Source: Pediococcus acidilactici
Lineage (GTDB): Bacteria > Bacillota > Bacilli > Lactobacillales > Lactobacillaceae
NCBI GenBank assembly: GCA_024970065.1
Contig: CP103908.1
Span: 124,001 to 188,000 of the forward strand
Direction: 5' to 3'
DNA: 64,000 bases
Shown here: positions 33,737 through 42,374 of the stretch, piece by piece
Layout of the letters: each line of letters starts with the position of its first letter
Position numbering within the stretch: the first letter of the stretch is position 1
Notes under the pieces: generated by a model
The model's database searches: none
What the model was told of the DNA's origin: nothing
Seen by the model: only the letters and a program-made list of their open reading frames with translations
Made by a program: the position numbers and the translations under genes

Positions 33737-34903
33737 TTATTCAAAATGATAAGTTAAATTTTCATTGCGAAATTCGCCAGGGGTGATCCCCATAAATTGT
33801 TTAAACGTGTGCACAAAGTGACTTTGACTAGAATAATGCAATAGGCCACTGATTTCTTTTAACGAAAGTTCGGTAAAAAGCAACAAATGCTTGGATTCCT
33901 GAATTTTCTTGTGGTTAATGTACACGTGAATCGGCTGGCCAACTTCTTTTTTAAACTGGGTGGAGATTGAAGTTTTATGTCGGTTAGTGAAATCAGCCAA
34001 ATCAGCGAGGGTAATCCGATCGTAAATGTGTTCATCGATATAATTTAGCATTTTTTGCACCAATTGATTTTTGGTTGCGTACTGGTAGGAATGAATCATG
34101 TCCATAAATTTGTAGGAGGCTTCCTGGACGGAAACCAGACATTCTGCATAAGTGTAAATGCTTTGCAAACGTTGCAATAGGGCATCCGAAAGGCTGAACG
34201 CTTGCTCGGCTGGGACGCCGTCTTCGATGCTGACCCGGGTCAAAATCGTGATTAACCCCGCATATTTATATTTCAAGCCCTCCAAGTCACTGTCCGATAG
34301 TTTGACTTTGTAGGTATCCGCCATCTTTTTGAATAACCACTTTATCTTATCTGGCTCGTTTCGCCGAATTGCTTCAACGTAACGTCGTTCAAATTCGTAG
34401 GAATCAAGGGTATTCTTTTGGTCGCGGCGACTCGAGAGGTTTTGAACTAAATGATAGTTAGTGGATTTGTAGACTCGATCATAATACCAGTGTTGCTTTT
34501 GGTCTTGCCCCAAGGTTCCACGGATGATTGCAAAAATTAGGTTGGTAAATCGTTCAAAACCTTCTCTTGAAGACTTGCTATAGTGGATTCCAGCAAAATA
34601 AGTGTGCCCTTGGAAATGAATTGAATCCGATCCAGCTTCCAATGCGCCACATGGGCCTATCATTACGGTTCCAGTTCCGTATTCAGGAAGTTCAAAAGCA
34701 AAATTACTATAAAAGAAAGCGCCCTTTTTAAAATAACGGATCTCGTTGGGGTGAGTTTCTTCCAGGACTTGTTCTTTAAAGTTCCGGGAGCTCCAGTTAG
34801 TTTTGGGAATCACGATTTCGTATTGATCATTAACTAGGAATAAAGGAATTAAATATTCCTTATATAACTGTTCTAAAACATATTTTAAGGTTGCGTTATC
34901 CAT
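33737..34903 (-). CDS. AraC-family transcriptional regulator
   Basis: A 388-residue regulator. The amino domain (about 1-140) has a CGALEAGS segment that may sense a ligand. A helical middle part follows, and the carboxyl end holds the AraC double helix-turn-helix (about 290-385: RITLADLADFTNRHKTSIS, then LSLKEISGLLHYSSQSHFV and the closing FKQFMGITPGEFR). It is divergent from ptcA, so it is a candidate activator of the agmatine operon. ATGs at 34909 and 34903 are both possible; 34903 has better spacing from AAAGGA. Confidence 0.82.
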   Translation of the reverse strand: MDNATLKYVLEQLYKEYLIPLFLVNDQYEIVIPKTNWSSRNFKEQVLEETHPNEIRYFKKGAFFYSNFAFELPEYGTGTVMIGPCGALEAGSDSIHFQGHTYFAGIHYSKSSREGFERFTNLIFAIIRGTLGQDQKQHWYYDRVYKSTNYHLVQNLSSRRDQKNTLDSYEFERRYVEAIRRNEPDKIKWLFKKMADTYKVKLSDSDLEGLKYKYAGLITILTRVSIEDGVPAEQAFSLSDALLQRLQSIYTYAECLVSVQEASYKFMDMIHSYQYATKNQLVQKMLNYIDEHIYDRITLADLADFTNRHKTSISTQFKKEVGQPIHVYINHKKIQESKHLLLFTELSLKEISGLLHYSSQSHFVHTFKQFMGITPGEFRNENLTYHFE

Positions 34904-35036
34904 GATCATCCCGTCCTTTGGCTTAGCAGTTAACTTTATCCTAGCTGGTTGTAAGGGGAAAAGCAATTAGAAAGGGATTTTTGAAAAGTGGGACATGTTT
35001 CATAAAATGACACGCGTTACAAGTCGTGAATACGAG

Positions 35037-35065
35037 TTGCAAGACTGTTGAAAACGCTTTAATAA
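35037..35065 (+). promoter_or_regulatory. Promoter of the agmatine operon
   Basis: TTGCAA and TAATAA are separated by 17 bases, 65 bases before ptcA, in the divergent space with the AraC-type gene. Confidence 0.45.
35049..35062 (+). promoter_or_regulatory. cre-like site in the ptcA promoter
   Basis: TGAAAACGCTTTAA matches cre at 12 or so of 14 positions and overlaps the proposed -10 box, consistent with catabolite repression of agmatine use. Confidence 0.5.
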
Positions 35066-35129
35066 ACAAAGGCCGCCCACTATGATGTAAATGTAAACAA
35101 GCTAAGTTACATGAAAGGAAGTTTTGGAA

Positions 35130-36161
35130 ATGGCAAAACGCGACTATATCGATACAAATACTTACACCCAGGAAGAAATCAGGTTCATGATTCACCTCGG
35201 ACTGAAATTAAAGGAAGCCATCAAAAACGGATATTACCCACCATTGTTGAAAAATAAGACGTTAGGAATGATTTTTGAGCAAAGTTCTACTAGAACCAGA
35301 ACGTCTGCGGAAGCCGCAATGACGGAATTAGGCGGACATGCGCAATATTTAGCACCTGGGCAAATTCAACTTGGTGGACATGAAACCATTGAAGATACTT
35401 CCCAAGTACTTGGACGAATCTTGGATATTATTGGCGCCCGGGTTGATCGGCACAAGACGGTTGCGGAAGTTGGTAAATACGCCAAAGTTCCGGTGGTTAA
35501 TTTTATGAGTGATTATAACCACCCCACTCAAGAATTGGGAGACATTATTACCATGCAAGAGCACCTTCCGGAAGGCAAACAATTGAGTGATTGCAAGATT
35601 GTGTTTGTGGGAGATGCCACACAAGTTTGCGTGTCCACAATGTTTATGGCAACTAAGATGGGGATGGACTTTGTACAATACGGACCAAAGGGATTCCAAA
35701 TGAAAGACGACGTGGTTAAAGTGGGCAAACAAAACGCCAAAAAATACGGCGGAAGTGTCACCATTACTGAAAATGCTGACGAAGCTTTACAAGATGCAGA
35801 TTTTGTTTACACGGACGTTTGGTACGGCTTGTATGATGATGAAATGCCAAAGGAAGAACGAATGAAAATTTTCTACCCTAAGTACCAAGTGAACGCCGAA
35901 TTGATGGCAAAGGCAAGCAGTCACGTTAAATTTATGCATTGTCTACCAGCTACTCGAGGGGAAGAAGTAACTGACGAAGTTTTGGATTCCAATTATTCGA
36001 TTGTTTGGGATGAAGCGGAAAATCGGAAAACGGCGATGCGAGCAATTTTTGTTTATTTGCTGAATCCCACTTTAGAATATGCTTCGCCGGCAGTGGCAGC
36101 GCATTATGATGCTGAATTAGAATTAATGCTACGAAATGCTCCTGAAAGACGGCAAGGCTAA
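35130..36161 (+). CDS. ptcA: Putrescine carbamoyltransferase
   Basis: A 343-residue transcarbamylase. SSTRTRTS (residues 52-59) binds carbamoyl phosphate, and YNHPTQ and MHCLPATRG complete the active site. Its place before the agmatine antiporter and aguA identifies it as the putrescine rather than ornithine enzyme. It performs phosphorolysis of carbamoylputrescine to putrescine and carbamoyl phosphate, which yields ATP through carbamate kinase. The carbamate kinase gene that often follows is not in this cluster. Start at ATG 35130 behind GAAAGGA. Confidence 0.93.
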   Translation: MAKRDYIDTNTYTQEEIRFMIHLGLKLKEAIKNGYYPPLLKNKTLGMIFEQSSTRTRTSAEAAMTELGGHAQYLAPGQIQLGGHETIEDTSQVLGRILDIIGARVDRHKTVAEVGKYAKVPVVNFMSDYNHPTQELGDIITMQEHLPEGKQLSDCKIVFVGDATQVCVSTMFMATKMGMDFVQYGPKGFQMKDDVVKVGKQNAKKYGGSVTITENADEALQDADFVYTDVWYGLYDDEMPKEERMKIFYPKYQVNAELMAKASSHVKFMHCLPATRGEEVTDEVLDSNYSIVWDEAENRKTAMRAIFVYLLNPTLEYASPAVAAHYDAELELMLRNAPERRQG

Positions 36162-36205
36162 CCCCGTTTTAAGCGCATGGCGCGTGATAGATTGGAGATT
36201 ATATT

Positions 36206-37597
36206 ATGGAAACGGGAAAAAAGAAATTCAAACTATTTGATGCAGTATTGATGTCGGTAGTGGTAATTTTGGTAGTTGAATCAGCCGCTCCGGCTGCTGC
36301 GATTGGTACTTCACAATTCTTTTGGTGGATTTTTCTCTTAGGGTTGTTTTTCTTGCCTTACGGTTTAATTTCCTCCGAATTAGGAACAACTTATACAGGA
36401 GACGGCGGCTTATACGACTGGGTGAAACAAGCCTTCGGTTCTCGATGGGGCGGCCGGCTAGCGTGGTTATATTGGATTAACTATCCGATTTGGATGGCGA
36501 GTTTGGCAGTGCTTTTCACCCAGGTGGCGGAAACCATTTTTAACCTAAAGCTAGGAACGTGGCTTGCAGTTGGTATTCAATTAATTTTCGTGTGGTTCGT
36601 GGTAATCGTCGGCAACCAACCGGCCTCCGAAAGTAAATGGATTATGAATTTAGCAGCATTCGCGAAAATTTTTACCATCCTTTCGTTAACGGGATTAGGA
36701 ATTTACGTAGCGGTAACTAGGGGAGTGGCAAATAGTTTTGCGCCGCGGGAATTTTTACCCCAAATGAACATTAACAGTCTAAGTAATTTATCGATTATTA
36801 TTTTTAATTTCCTAGGTTTTGAAGTGGTTGCTACCATGGCGGATGATATGGACAATCCGCGCAAGCAAATTCCACAAGCAATTATTTATGGGGGAGTTTT
36901 AATTGCAGTATTCTACTTGATGTCGGCCTTTGGTATGAGCGCAGCAATTCCTACCAACGAGTTGTCAGCATCGAGCGGGCTACTAGACAGTTTTATCCTC
37001 TTGATTGGTAAAATGAACTGGTTTGTCGTTGTTATCGGAGTTTTATTCTTGTACATTTTAGTTTCTGAAATGGTATCTTGGGCACTAGGAGTTAATTACG
37101 TAGCGGATTACGCAGCGAAAGATCATGTTTTACCAAACGTGTTTGGGATTGAAAATAAGCAGCATATGCCGGTTGGAACAGGGTATTTAAACGGTGTGGT
37201 AGCTACCATCTTAATCGTGGTTGCTCCCCTGATTCCTAATCAAGACATTTTTTGGGCATTTTTCTCTTTAAACGTAATTGCCCTTCTGCTTTCGTATACG
37301 ATGATGTTTCCAGCTTTTTTAAAGCTTCGTAAAATTGATCCCCAACGGGAACGCCCGTTTAAGGTTCCCGGTGGGAAAGGGTTACTGTGGTGCATGACAT
37401 GGATTCCCGAGTTTTTACTTTTACTGACGGTAATCTTTACTGCAGTACCCTTGAATACTACAGCTGCAGAATTATCTGCCAAGGTGCCGATTTTAATTGG
37501 GGTTATTGTTACCCTAGTAGTTGGTGAATTAGTTGTTAGAATTGCTGAACGTCGAGAAGTTAACCAACGTTTAAAAATAAAGGAGATGCAAAAATGA
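36206..37597 (+). CDS. aguD: Agmatine/putrescine antiporter, APC superfamily
   Basis: A 463-residue transporter with about twelve spans and the APC-type start ([20 protein letters not shown], with a GTSQFFWW turn). It lies between ptcA and aguA. The operon context makes agmatine-in/putrescine-out exchange the likely role. That exchange consumes a cytoplasmic proton and supports acid tolerance. Its last codons overlap the aguA start by four bases. Confidence 0.88.
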   Translation: METGKKKFKLFDAVLMSVVVILVVESAAPAAAIGTSQFFWWIFLLGLFFLPYGLISSELGTTYTGDGGLYDWVKQAFGSRWGGRLAWLYWINYPIWMASLAVLFTQVAETIFNLKLGTWLAVGIQLIFVWFVVIVGNQPASESKWIMNLAAFAKIFTILSLTGLGIYVAVTRGVANSFAPREFLPQMNINSLSNLSIIIFNFLGFEVVATMADDMDNPRKQIPQAIIYGGVLIAVFYLMSAFGMSAAIPTNELSASSGLLDSFILLIGKMNWFVVVIGVLFLYILVSEMVSWALGVNYVADYAAKDHVLPNVFGIENKQHMPVGTGYLNGVVATILIVVAPLIPNQDIFWAFFSLNVIALLLSYTMMFPAFLKLRKIDPQRERPFKVPGGKGLLWCMTWIPEFLLLLTVIFTAVPLNTTAAELSAKVPILIGVIVTLVVGELVVRIAERREVNQRLKIKEMQK

Positions 37598-38688
37598 AGA
37601 CCTTAGATAGTACCCCTAAAAAAGATGGATTTAGAATGCCAGGAGAATTTGAAGAGCATGCGGGTGCCTACATGTTATGGCCCCAGCGCCCCGATAATTG
37701 GCGAAACGGCGGTAAGCCCGCCCAGAAAACTTTTGCGCAGGTAGCCGAGGCAATCGCCGAATTTGAACCAGTGACGGTGGGCGTGAATGATGATCAATAC
37801 GAAAACGCCCGGAATATGTTACCTGACCAGGTGAAAGTAATCGAAATTTCCAATAACGATTCTTGGATTCGAGACTGTGGCGCGACCTTCGTGAAAAATG
37901 ATCACGGAGAATTGCGTGCTGTAGATTGGACGTTTAATGCCTGGGGAGGTTTGGTAGACGGACTTTATTTCCCATGGGATAAGGACGATCGTGTTGCTCA
38001 GAAAATGGCAGAATTGGAACAAACAGATCGGTACCGGCTTGATGATTTTGTGTTAGAAGGTGGATCAATCCACGTAGATGGGCAAGGTACCTTAATTACT
38101 ACGGAAGAATGCCTATTATCGGAGGGCCGTAACCCACAACTTTCTAAGGCTCAAATCGAAGAAGTGCTTAAAGAACACCTCAACCTGGAAAAAATCATCT
38201 GGTTGAAGAAGGGAATCTACCAAGACGAAACAAACGGACACGTGGATAACATTGCTAATTTTGTTAAACCTGGGGTAGTCGCCCTTGCTTGGACGGATGA
38301 TCAAAATGATCCCCAATACGAAATTTCTAAAGACAATTTGGCGATTTTGGAAAATGCAACGGATGCCCAAGGTCGCAAACTTAAGGTGGTTAAGTTAAGA
38401 GTTCCTAAACCAGTACTGATCACTAAAGCAGAAAGTGAAGGGGTGGACGCGGTTGATGGCACGTTACCAAGAACGGAAGGCGAGCGTCTAGCAGCTAGTT
38501 ACATCAACTACTACACCGCAAATGGCGGGATTATTTTCCCACTATTTAACGACCCTATGGATAAGGAAGCTCAAAAAGTGTTGAGCGAACTATATCCAGA
38601 TCGCAAAGTGGTAGGTGTTCCCGCACGAGAAATTTTACTTGGTGGAGGAAATATTCACTGTATTACTCAGCAGGTTCCTCAACGCTAA
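37594..38688 (+). CDS. aguA: Agmatine deiminase
   Basis: A 364-residue amidinotransferase-fold enzyme that converts agmatine to carbamoylputrescine and ammonia. The catalytic set is intact: D94 in WIRDCG, E155 in LEGGS, H216 and D218 in NGHVDN, and the nucleophile C356 in GGGNIHC. The WPQRPDNWR segment near residues 29-37 is typical. One small oddity is an alanine after RDCG where most relatives have proline. Four-base overlap with aguD shows translational coupling. Confidence 0.95.
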   Translation: MKTLDSTPKKDGFRMPGEFEEHAGAYMLWPQRPDNWRNGGKPAQKTFAQVAEAIAEFEPVTVGVNDDQYENARNMLPDQVKVIEISNNDSWIRDCGATFVKNDHGELRAVDWTFNAWGGLVDGLYFPWDKDDRVAQKMAELEQTDRYRLDDFVLEGGSIHVDGQGTLITTEECLLSEGRNPQLSKAQIEEVLKEHLNLEKIIWLKKGIYQDETNGHVDNIANFVKPGVVALAWTDDQNDPQYEISKDNLAILENATDAQGRKLKVVKLRVPKPVLITKAESEGVDAVDGTLPRTEGERLAASYINYYTANGGIIFPLFNDPMDKEAQKVLSELYPDRKVVGVPAREILLGGGNIHCITQQVPQR

Positions 38689-38700
38689 GATGAGGAAAAT

Positions 38701-38742
38701 AATTGAGGTGGGAAGAAAAGCATAATCCTACCTCAATTTTTA
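38701..38742 (+). terminator. Terminator after aguA
   Basis: AATTGAGGTGGGA pairs with TCCTACCTCAATTTTT. It separates aguA from its degenerate paralogue, which may therefore be transcribed by read-through or from its own promoter. Confidence 0.8.
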
Positions 38743-38881
38743 TTTTCAAATATGGAGAACTAATTGAATAAAATTAGCGTGTGCTTCATGTTTTGAGAGT
38801 AAAATTAATTATCCGTAATTCAGCAATTTTTCGAATAAAGAAGGAGAATTACGAAAAAAAGTCAGAAGGGATTAATTGGCA

Positions 38882-39973
38882 ATGAAGTTAACAGCAATTC
38901 CCCAACAGGATGGTTTTTGGATGCCAGCCGAATTCGAATCCAAGGGACAAAGTTTAATGATGTGGCCGCAACGCCCCGATAATTGGCGTAACGGTGGTAA
39001 ACCAGCACAAAAATCTTTTGTACAGTTAGCAACATTAATAGCAAATTATCAGCCAGTAACGGTGTTTGTAAACGAAAATCAATATAAAAATGCGCGAGCG
39101 ATGTTACCAACCCAGATTCGGGTTTTAGAAATGAGTAATAATGACGTTTTTATTAAAGATACGGGACCGATTGAATTGGTTAATGCTGATGGAGTCGTGC
39201 GTTGCATGGACTTTGGGTTTAATGCCTGGGGCGGATTGCTTGATGGTCTTTATTTTCCTTGGGATAAGGACCAGGAGGTAACCGGAAAGTTAGCTGACTT
39301 ATTTGGCTGGGACCGTTACCAGTCGGACTTTATTTTAGAAGGCTGTTCGGTAGTGACTGATGGGGAAGGAACCTTGATTACTACTGAGGAAGTGGTACTT
39401 TCGGAAGGGCGCAACAAGGGAATTACTAAGGCTCAAGCCGAAGAGGTTTTCCAAAATTATTTGGGTGCCCAAAAGGTGATTTGGCTTCCGGAAGGATTTT
39501 TCTTAGATGAAGCTGGGGGTGACGTGGATAACATGGCTAATTTTATCCGACCAGGCGAAATTGTTTTGTCATGGACCGATAATCCGGGCGATCCGCAGCA
39601 CCGGATTAGTCAGCGTGCTTACGACATTTTAAGTCAGACAACAGATGCTCGTGGACGAAATTTAATAATTCATAAAATGGATTTGCCACAGCATCCGGTA
39701 AAGTTGACTGCACTGGAAGCAGAAGGGGTCGATCCAATTAACGGAATGTTACCCCGCACGGAAGGGCAACGGTTAACCGCTACTTATGTTAATTATATTA
39801 CGCTTGACCAGGCGATTATTTTCCCGGAATTTAACGATCCTAATGATCAAAAAGCCCGCCAAGAGTTAGCTAACTATTATCCTGACCGGGAAATAATTGG
39901 TTTTCCCGCTACCGAAATATTAACGGGTGGGGGCGGATTACATACAGTCGTGCTTAACATGCCTGGACATTAA
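38882..39973 (+). CDS. AguA paralogue lacking catalytic Cys and His (probable pseudoenzyme)
   Basis: A 363-residue full-length relative of the upstream agmatine deiminase, with the shared [19 protein letters not shown] segment. The nucleophile position is threonine (T355 in GGGGLHT), the catalytic histidine is aspartate (D214 in GGDVDN), and the RD of the guanidinium loop is KD (IKDTGP). D93, E153 and D216 remain. Deimination of agmatine is therefore unlikely. A second, inactive AguA is known from Lactobacillus brevis clusters, to my recollection. The conserved frame suggests a retained role such as binding or regulation. ATG 38882 is used; TTG 38876 fits GAAGGG spacing better and would add two residues. 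Confidence 0.85.
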   Translation: MKLTAIPQQDGFWMPAEFESKGQSLMMWPQRPDNWRNGGKPAQKSFVQLATLIANYQPVTVFVNENQYKNARAMLPTQIRVLEMSNNDVFIKDTGPIELVNADGVVRCMDFGFNAWGGLLDGLYFPWDKDQEVTGKLADLFGWDRYQSDFILEGCSVVTDGEGTLITTEEVVLSEGRNKGITKAQAEEVFQNYLGAQKVIWLPEGFFLDEAGGDVDNMANFIRPGEIVLSWTDNPGDPQHRISQRAYDILSQTTDARGRNLIIHKMDLPQHPVKLTALEAEGVDPINGMLPRTEGQRLTATYVNYITLDQAIIFPEFNDPNDQKARQELANYYPDREIIGFPATEILTGGGGLHTVVLNMPGH

Positions 39974-39986
39974 TGGAGGGTGGCTT

Positions 39987-40802
39987 ATGAATTTTTTTGA
40001 CATTGTAGAGTCACATCTCAGTACGTTAACCAAAAATGAACAAGCACTATTTGACTACGTAGTTTCCAACATGGATAAAATTAAAAACCAAAGTATTCGC
40101 GAAGTTGCTAGTGAAACTTACGTATCGACTTACGTATCGACGGCAACGTTCCTACGTTTCGTCAAGAAAATTGGATTTGTGGGGTTTAGCGAATTCACCA
40201 CGGTAATTAAATATACCGTCCTTAACGAAAAAAACGAGCAAGAAAAAGAGATGCCGTTCGAAGTTAGCCAGGTTGATTATCGAGAAGAATACCTAAAAAA
40301 TATTACTGAATCAGTCCGGGTAATCCCACCTAAGAAATTACACGAGATTACTAAACAACTGGCTAACCATCCTACCATTTATCTGTTTGCTAAAGGAATT
40401 AGTAAGTATGCGGCAGATTACGTATATTACGTTTATACGATGGCGGGTTTTACGGTGAAGTATCCCCGGGATCGCGATTTTCGGCGAATGGCCATTAAAC
40501 AAGTTAAATCGGATGATTTAGTTTTCATGCTTACGTATAACGGCCGCAACCGCGAGTTTTTAGAAATGATTAAACAGTTAAAAGGAGCGGCGCAAACACC
40601 TTTTTTGATTTCAATCACCGAGCCGGATAACAACACAATCCAGAATTTGAGCGATATTAATTTATATATTTTTGCTGACGTAATCGAGGTTAACGACGTT
40701 GAAATTAGTTCACGAGTTTCTACAATTGCGTTGATGGAATTGATTTTGTACCAATATATTGAAGATTATGGCGGTCAAGATTTTAACTTTATGAAAAAAT
40801 AA
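39987..40802 (+). CDS. RpiR-family regulator with in-frame duplication in its helix-turn-helix
   Basis: A 271-residue RpiR-type protein: amino HTH (about residues 32-62) and carboxyl SIS-like domain (MLTYNGRNREFL near 175). The HTH reads VASETYVSTYVSTATFLRFV. The MurR-like protein earlier in this window has four residues fewer at the same place, so the YVST repeat (residues 45-52) is an insertion from a 12-base tandem duplication. This may change or abolish DNA binding. It follows the AguA paralogue by 13 bases behind GGAGGG, so it is probably the regulator of the agmatine genes. The SIS part looks degenerate around the usual SxSG loop. Confidence 0.85.
   Translation: MNFFDIVESHLSTLTKNEQALFDYVVSNMDKIKNQSIREVASETYVSTYVSTATFLRFVKKIGFVGFSEFTTVIKYTVLNEKNEQEKEMPFEVSQVDYREEYLKNITESVRVIPPKKLHEITKQLANHPTIYLFAKGISKYAADYVYYVYTMAGFTVKYPRDRDFRRMAIKQVKSDDLVFMLTYNGRNREFLEMIKQLKGAAQTPFLISITEPDNNTIQNLSDINLYIFADVIEVNDVEISSRVSTIALMELILYQYIEDYGGQDFNFMKK
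40116..40141 (+). repeat. 12-base tandem duplication inside the rpiR-type gene
   Basis: ACTTACGTATCG occurs twice in direct succession (40116-40127 and 40128-40139) plus two further matching bases. It keeps the reading frame and adds four residues to the helix-turn-helix. Confidence 0.95.
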
Positions 40803-40850
40803 ATAGTGGAATTGGAATCCGTTGGAGAGAATTCTAATTCCACTATTTTT
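40801..40850 (+). terminator. Terminator of the agmatine region
   Basis: AAATAGTGGAATTGGAAT pairs with ATTCTAATTCCACTATTT and ends in a T run. The stem begins at the stop codon. Confidence 0.88.
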
Positions 40851-40990
40851 GTTATCCCTGGCAGACAATATTAAGGATGGCAAGCAGCCATCGTATGTCA
40901 AAGAAATTTAATGGTCAATTTACTACAAATTCATCCAGCAAGTGCTATGCTTAACGTAACAAGAAGGTTCATTGAAAGGAGCTCATTCAA

Positions 40991-41833
40991 ATGGATATTC
41001 AAAATAATTTGATTACGTTGGCAGATGGCAATCAGATGCCACAAGAAGGCTTTGGATTATATAAAGTTCGTGGACAAGCAGCGGTTGACACGGCGGCAAA
41101 AGCAGCCTACGAAAATGGCTACCGGTTGTTTGATACGGCACAACTCTACGAAAATGAACAAGAAGTGGGAAATGCGTTTAAAAAGTTTGCGATTCCTCGG
41201 GAAGATATTTTTGTGACTACCAAAGTGACGGAGGCGCGGCAAGGTTATGACGAAGCGATTGCCTCGGTAAAAGAATCCCTGAAGAAGTTGCAAATGGACT
41301 ACGTCGACCTATTATTGATCCATTGGCCAGTTCGTCAACACTTTTTTGAAACGTGGCGCGCGTTTGAGGATCTGAAGAAGGCGGGCTTGACCAAGTCAAT
41401 CGGGGTCAGCAACTACCAAACTATTCATTTGGAATATTTGGCAACTAAGGCGCACGAAATGCCGGTGGTTGATCAGGTGGAAATGCATCCCTTCTTAACC
41501 CTTAAACCAGTGATTGAATTTAATAAGCAACACGACATCGTTACTCAGGCGTGGAGCCCATTAGGACGCGGAACGGTGCTTGACCAGGAAGTGCTTAAGG
41601 AGATTGCGGATAAGTACCAAAAATCGCCTGCTCAAGTGGTTTTGCGGTGGCACTTGCAAAATGGGGTGGCGTTCATCCCGAAGTCGGTGCATGAAGAACG
41701 AATTGCCCAAAATGCCGACATCTACGATTTTGAACTGTCTGATGAAGAAATGAAGCAAGTCGACAAGCTAAATAAGTTCGCAAGAACGGGCCGCGAACCA
41801 GAATTGACGTATGAATATGGACGGATGTATTAA
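40991..41833 (+). CDS. Aldo/keto reductase
   Basis: A 280-residue (alpha/beta)8 NADPH-dependent reductase. The catalytic tetrad is visible as FDTAQLYENE (Asp, Tyr), VTTKV (Lys) and LLIHWP (His). SIGVSNYQ and the late IPKSVHEERI cofactor segment are typical of the 2,5-diketo-gluconate/glyoxal reductase group. Members reduce aldehydes such as methylglyoxal, but the exact substrate is not predictable. The ATG follows GAAAGGAG. It is a single gene, followed by a long-hairpin repeat region that probably also ends its transcript. Confidence 0.9.
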   Translation: MDIQNNLITLADGNQMPQEGFGLYKVRGQAAVDTAAKAAYENGYRLFDTAQLYENEQEVGNAFKKFAIPREDIFVTTKVTEARQGYDEAIASVKESLKKLQMDYVDLLLIHWPVRQHFFETWRAFEDLKKAGLTKSIGVSNYQTIHLEYLATKAHEMPVVDQVEMHPFLTLKPVIEFNKQHDIVTQAWSPLGRGTVLDQEVLKEIADKYQKSPAQVVLRWHLQNGVAFIPKSVHEERIAQNADIYDFELSDEEMKQVDKLNKFARTGREPELTYEYGRMY

Positions 41834-41836
41834 AAA

Positions 41837-41964
41837 GAGCGTGGAAGCCACCGGGTAATTTTCGAGGATTAACTAGATTTTAGGTTTAATCGCGGTTTGA
41901 GCGATTAGACCTAAAATTTGGTTAACCGGAAAAAATTGGTGGCTGGAACGCGTTTCCGCGAAGC
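41837..41964. repeat. Long-hairpin intergenic repeat, copy A
   Basis: The outer arms (GAGCGTGGAAGCCACC at 41837-41852 and GGTGGCTGGAACGC from 41938) and the inner arms (TTTTAGGTTTAATCGC and GCGATTAGACCTAAAA around GGTTTGA) make a nearly continuous 120-base imperfect inverted repeat. Bases 41865-41964 recur almost unchanged 225 bases downstream. Confidence 0.85.
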
Positions 41965-41991
41965 CGCAGAAGAACGCCGGAGGTTTAAAAT

Positions 41992-42026
41992 ATGGGAGTA
42001 ATCGCGGTTTGAGCGATTACTTCCAT
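41992..42026. repeat. Diverged hairpin unit B of the repeat cluster
   Basis: ATGGGAGTAATCGC and GCGATTACTTCCAT pair around the same GGTTTGA loop used by copies A and C. The flanks (TTAGTTAGCCGGAA and GGAGCACGTTTCG) are diverged versions of those in copy A. Confidence 0.8.
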
Positions 42027-42089
42027 AATTTAGTTAGCCGGAAGGAGCTGGGTTTCGGAGCACGTTTCGACAAGGCAGCAATAGAATGC

Positions 42090-42189
42090 AGGATTAACTA
42101 GATTTTAGGTTTAATCGCGGTTTGAGCGATTAGACCTAAAATTTGGTTAACCGGAAAAAATTGGTGGCTGGAACGCGTTTCGGCGAAGC
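42090..42189. repeat. Long-hairpin intergenic repeat, copy C
   Basis: By eye this is a 100-base stretch matching 41865-41964 except at one position, including the hairpin and the GGTTAACCGGAA flank. It points to a recent duplication within the 541-base gap between the aldo/keto reductase and the LevR-type gene. Confidence 0.9.
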
Positions 42190-42215
42190 AACAGGGGGCG
42201 CAAGTCCAAGTTATT

Positions 42216-42265
42216 AAAAAATATGGGGACTAATCGAATTTTGTCGATTAGTCCCTATATTTTTT
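42216..42265. terminator. Terminator at the end of the repeat cluster
   Basis: AAAAAATATGGGGACTAATCGA pairs with TCGATTAGTCCCTATATTTTTT. A and T runs on both sides allow action in either direction. Confidence 0.85.
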
Positions 42266-42300
42266 GTTAGCTATAAAAATCTAGGGTTACCAACCCCACC

Positions 42301-42329
42301 TTGCGCACTTTTCTCCCCTGGGATACACT
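42301..42329 (+). promoter_or_regulatory. Promoter of the LevR-type regulator
   Basis: TTGCGC and TACACT are separated by 17 bases, with a cre-like site just downstream. Confidence 0.5.
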
Positions 42330-42339
42330 ATCCGTAAAT

Positions 42340-42353
42340 TGATAACGTTTTCA
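42340..42353 (+). promoter_or_regulatory. cre site upstream of the LevR-type regulator
   Basis: TGATAACGTTTTCA is a near-palindromic cre match, 11 bases after the -10 box. CcpA control of the activator would put the whole sigma-54 operon under catabolite repression. Confidence 0.65.
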
Positions 42354-42374
42354 TAGTGGTTAGGAGAGTTTTTT

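Noticed and set aside
41865..42189. Repeats with equal spacing that could be read as a CRISPR array
   Set aside because: Only two near-identical copies, each 100 bases and internally palindromic, with no spacer-sized unique segments and no cas genes nearby.
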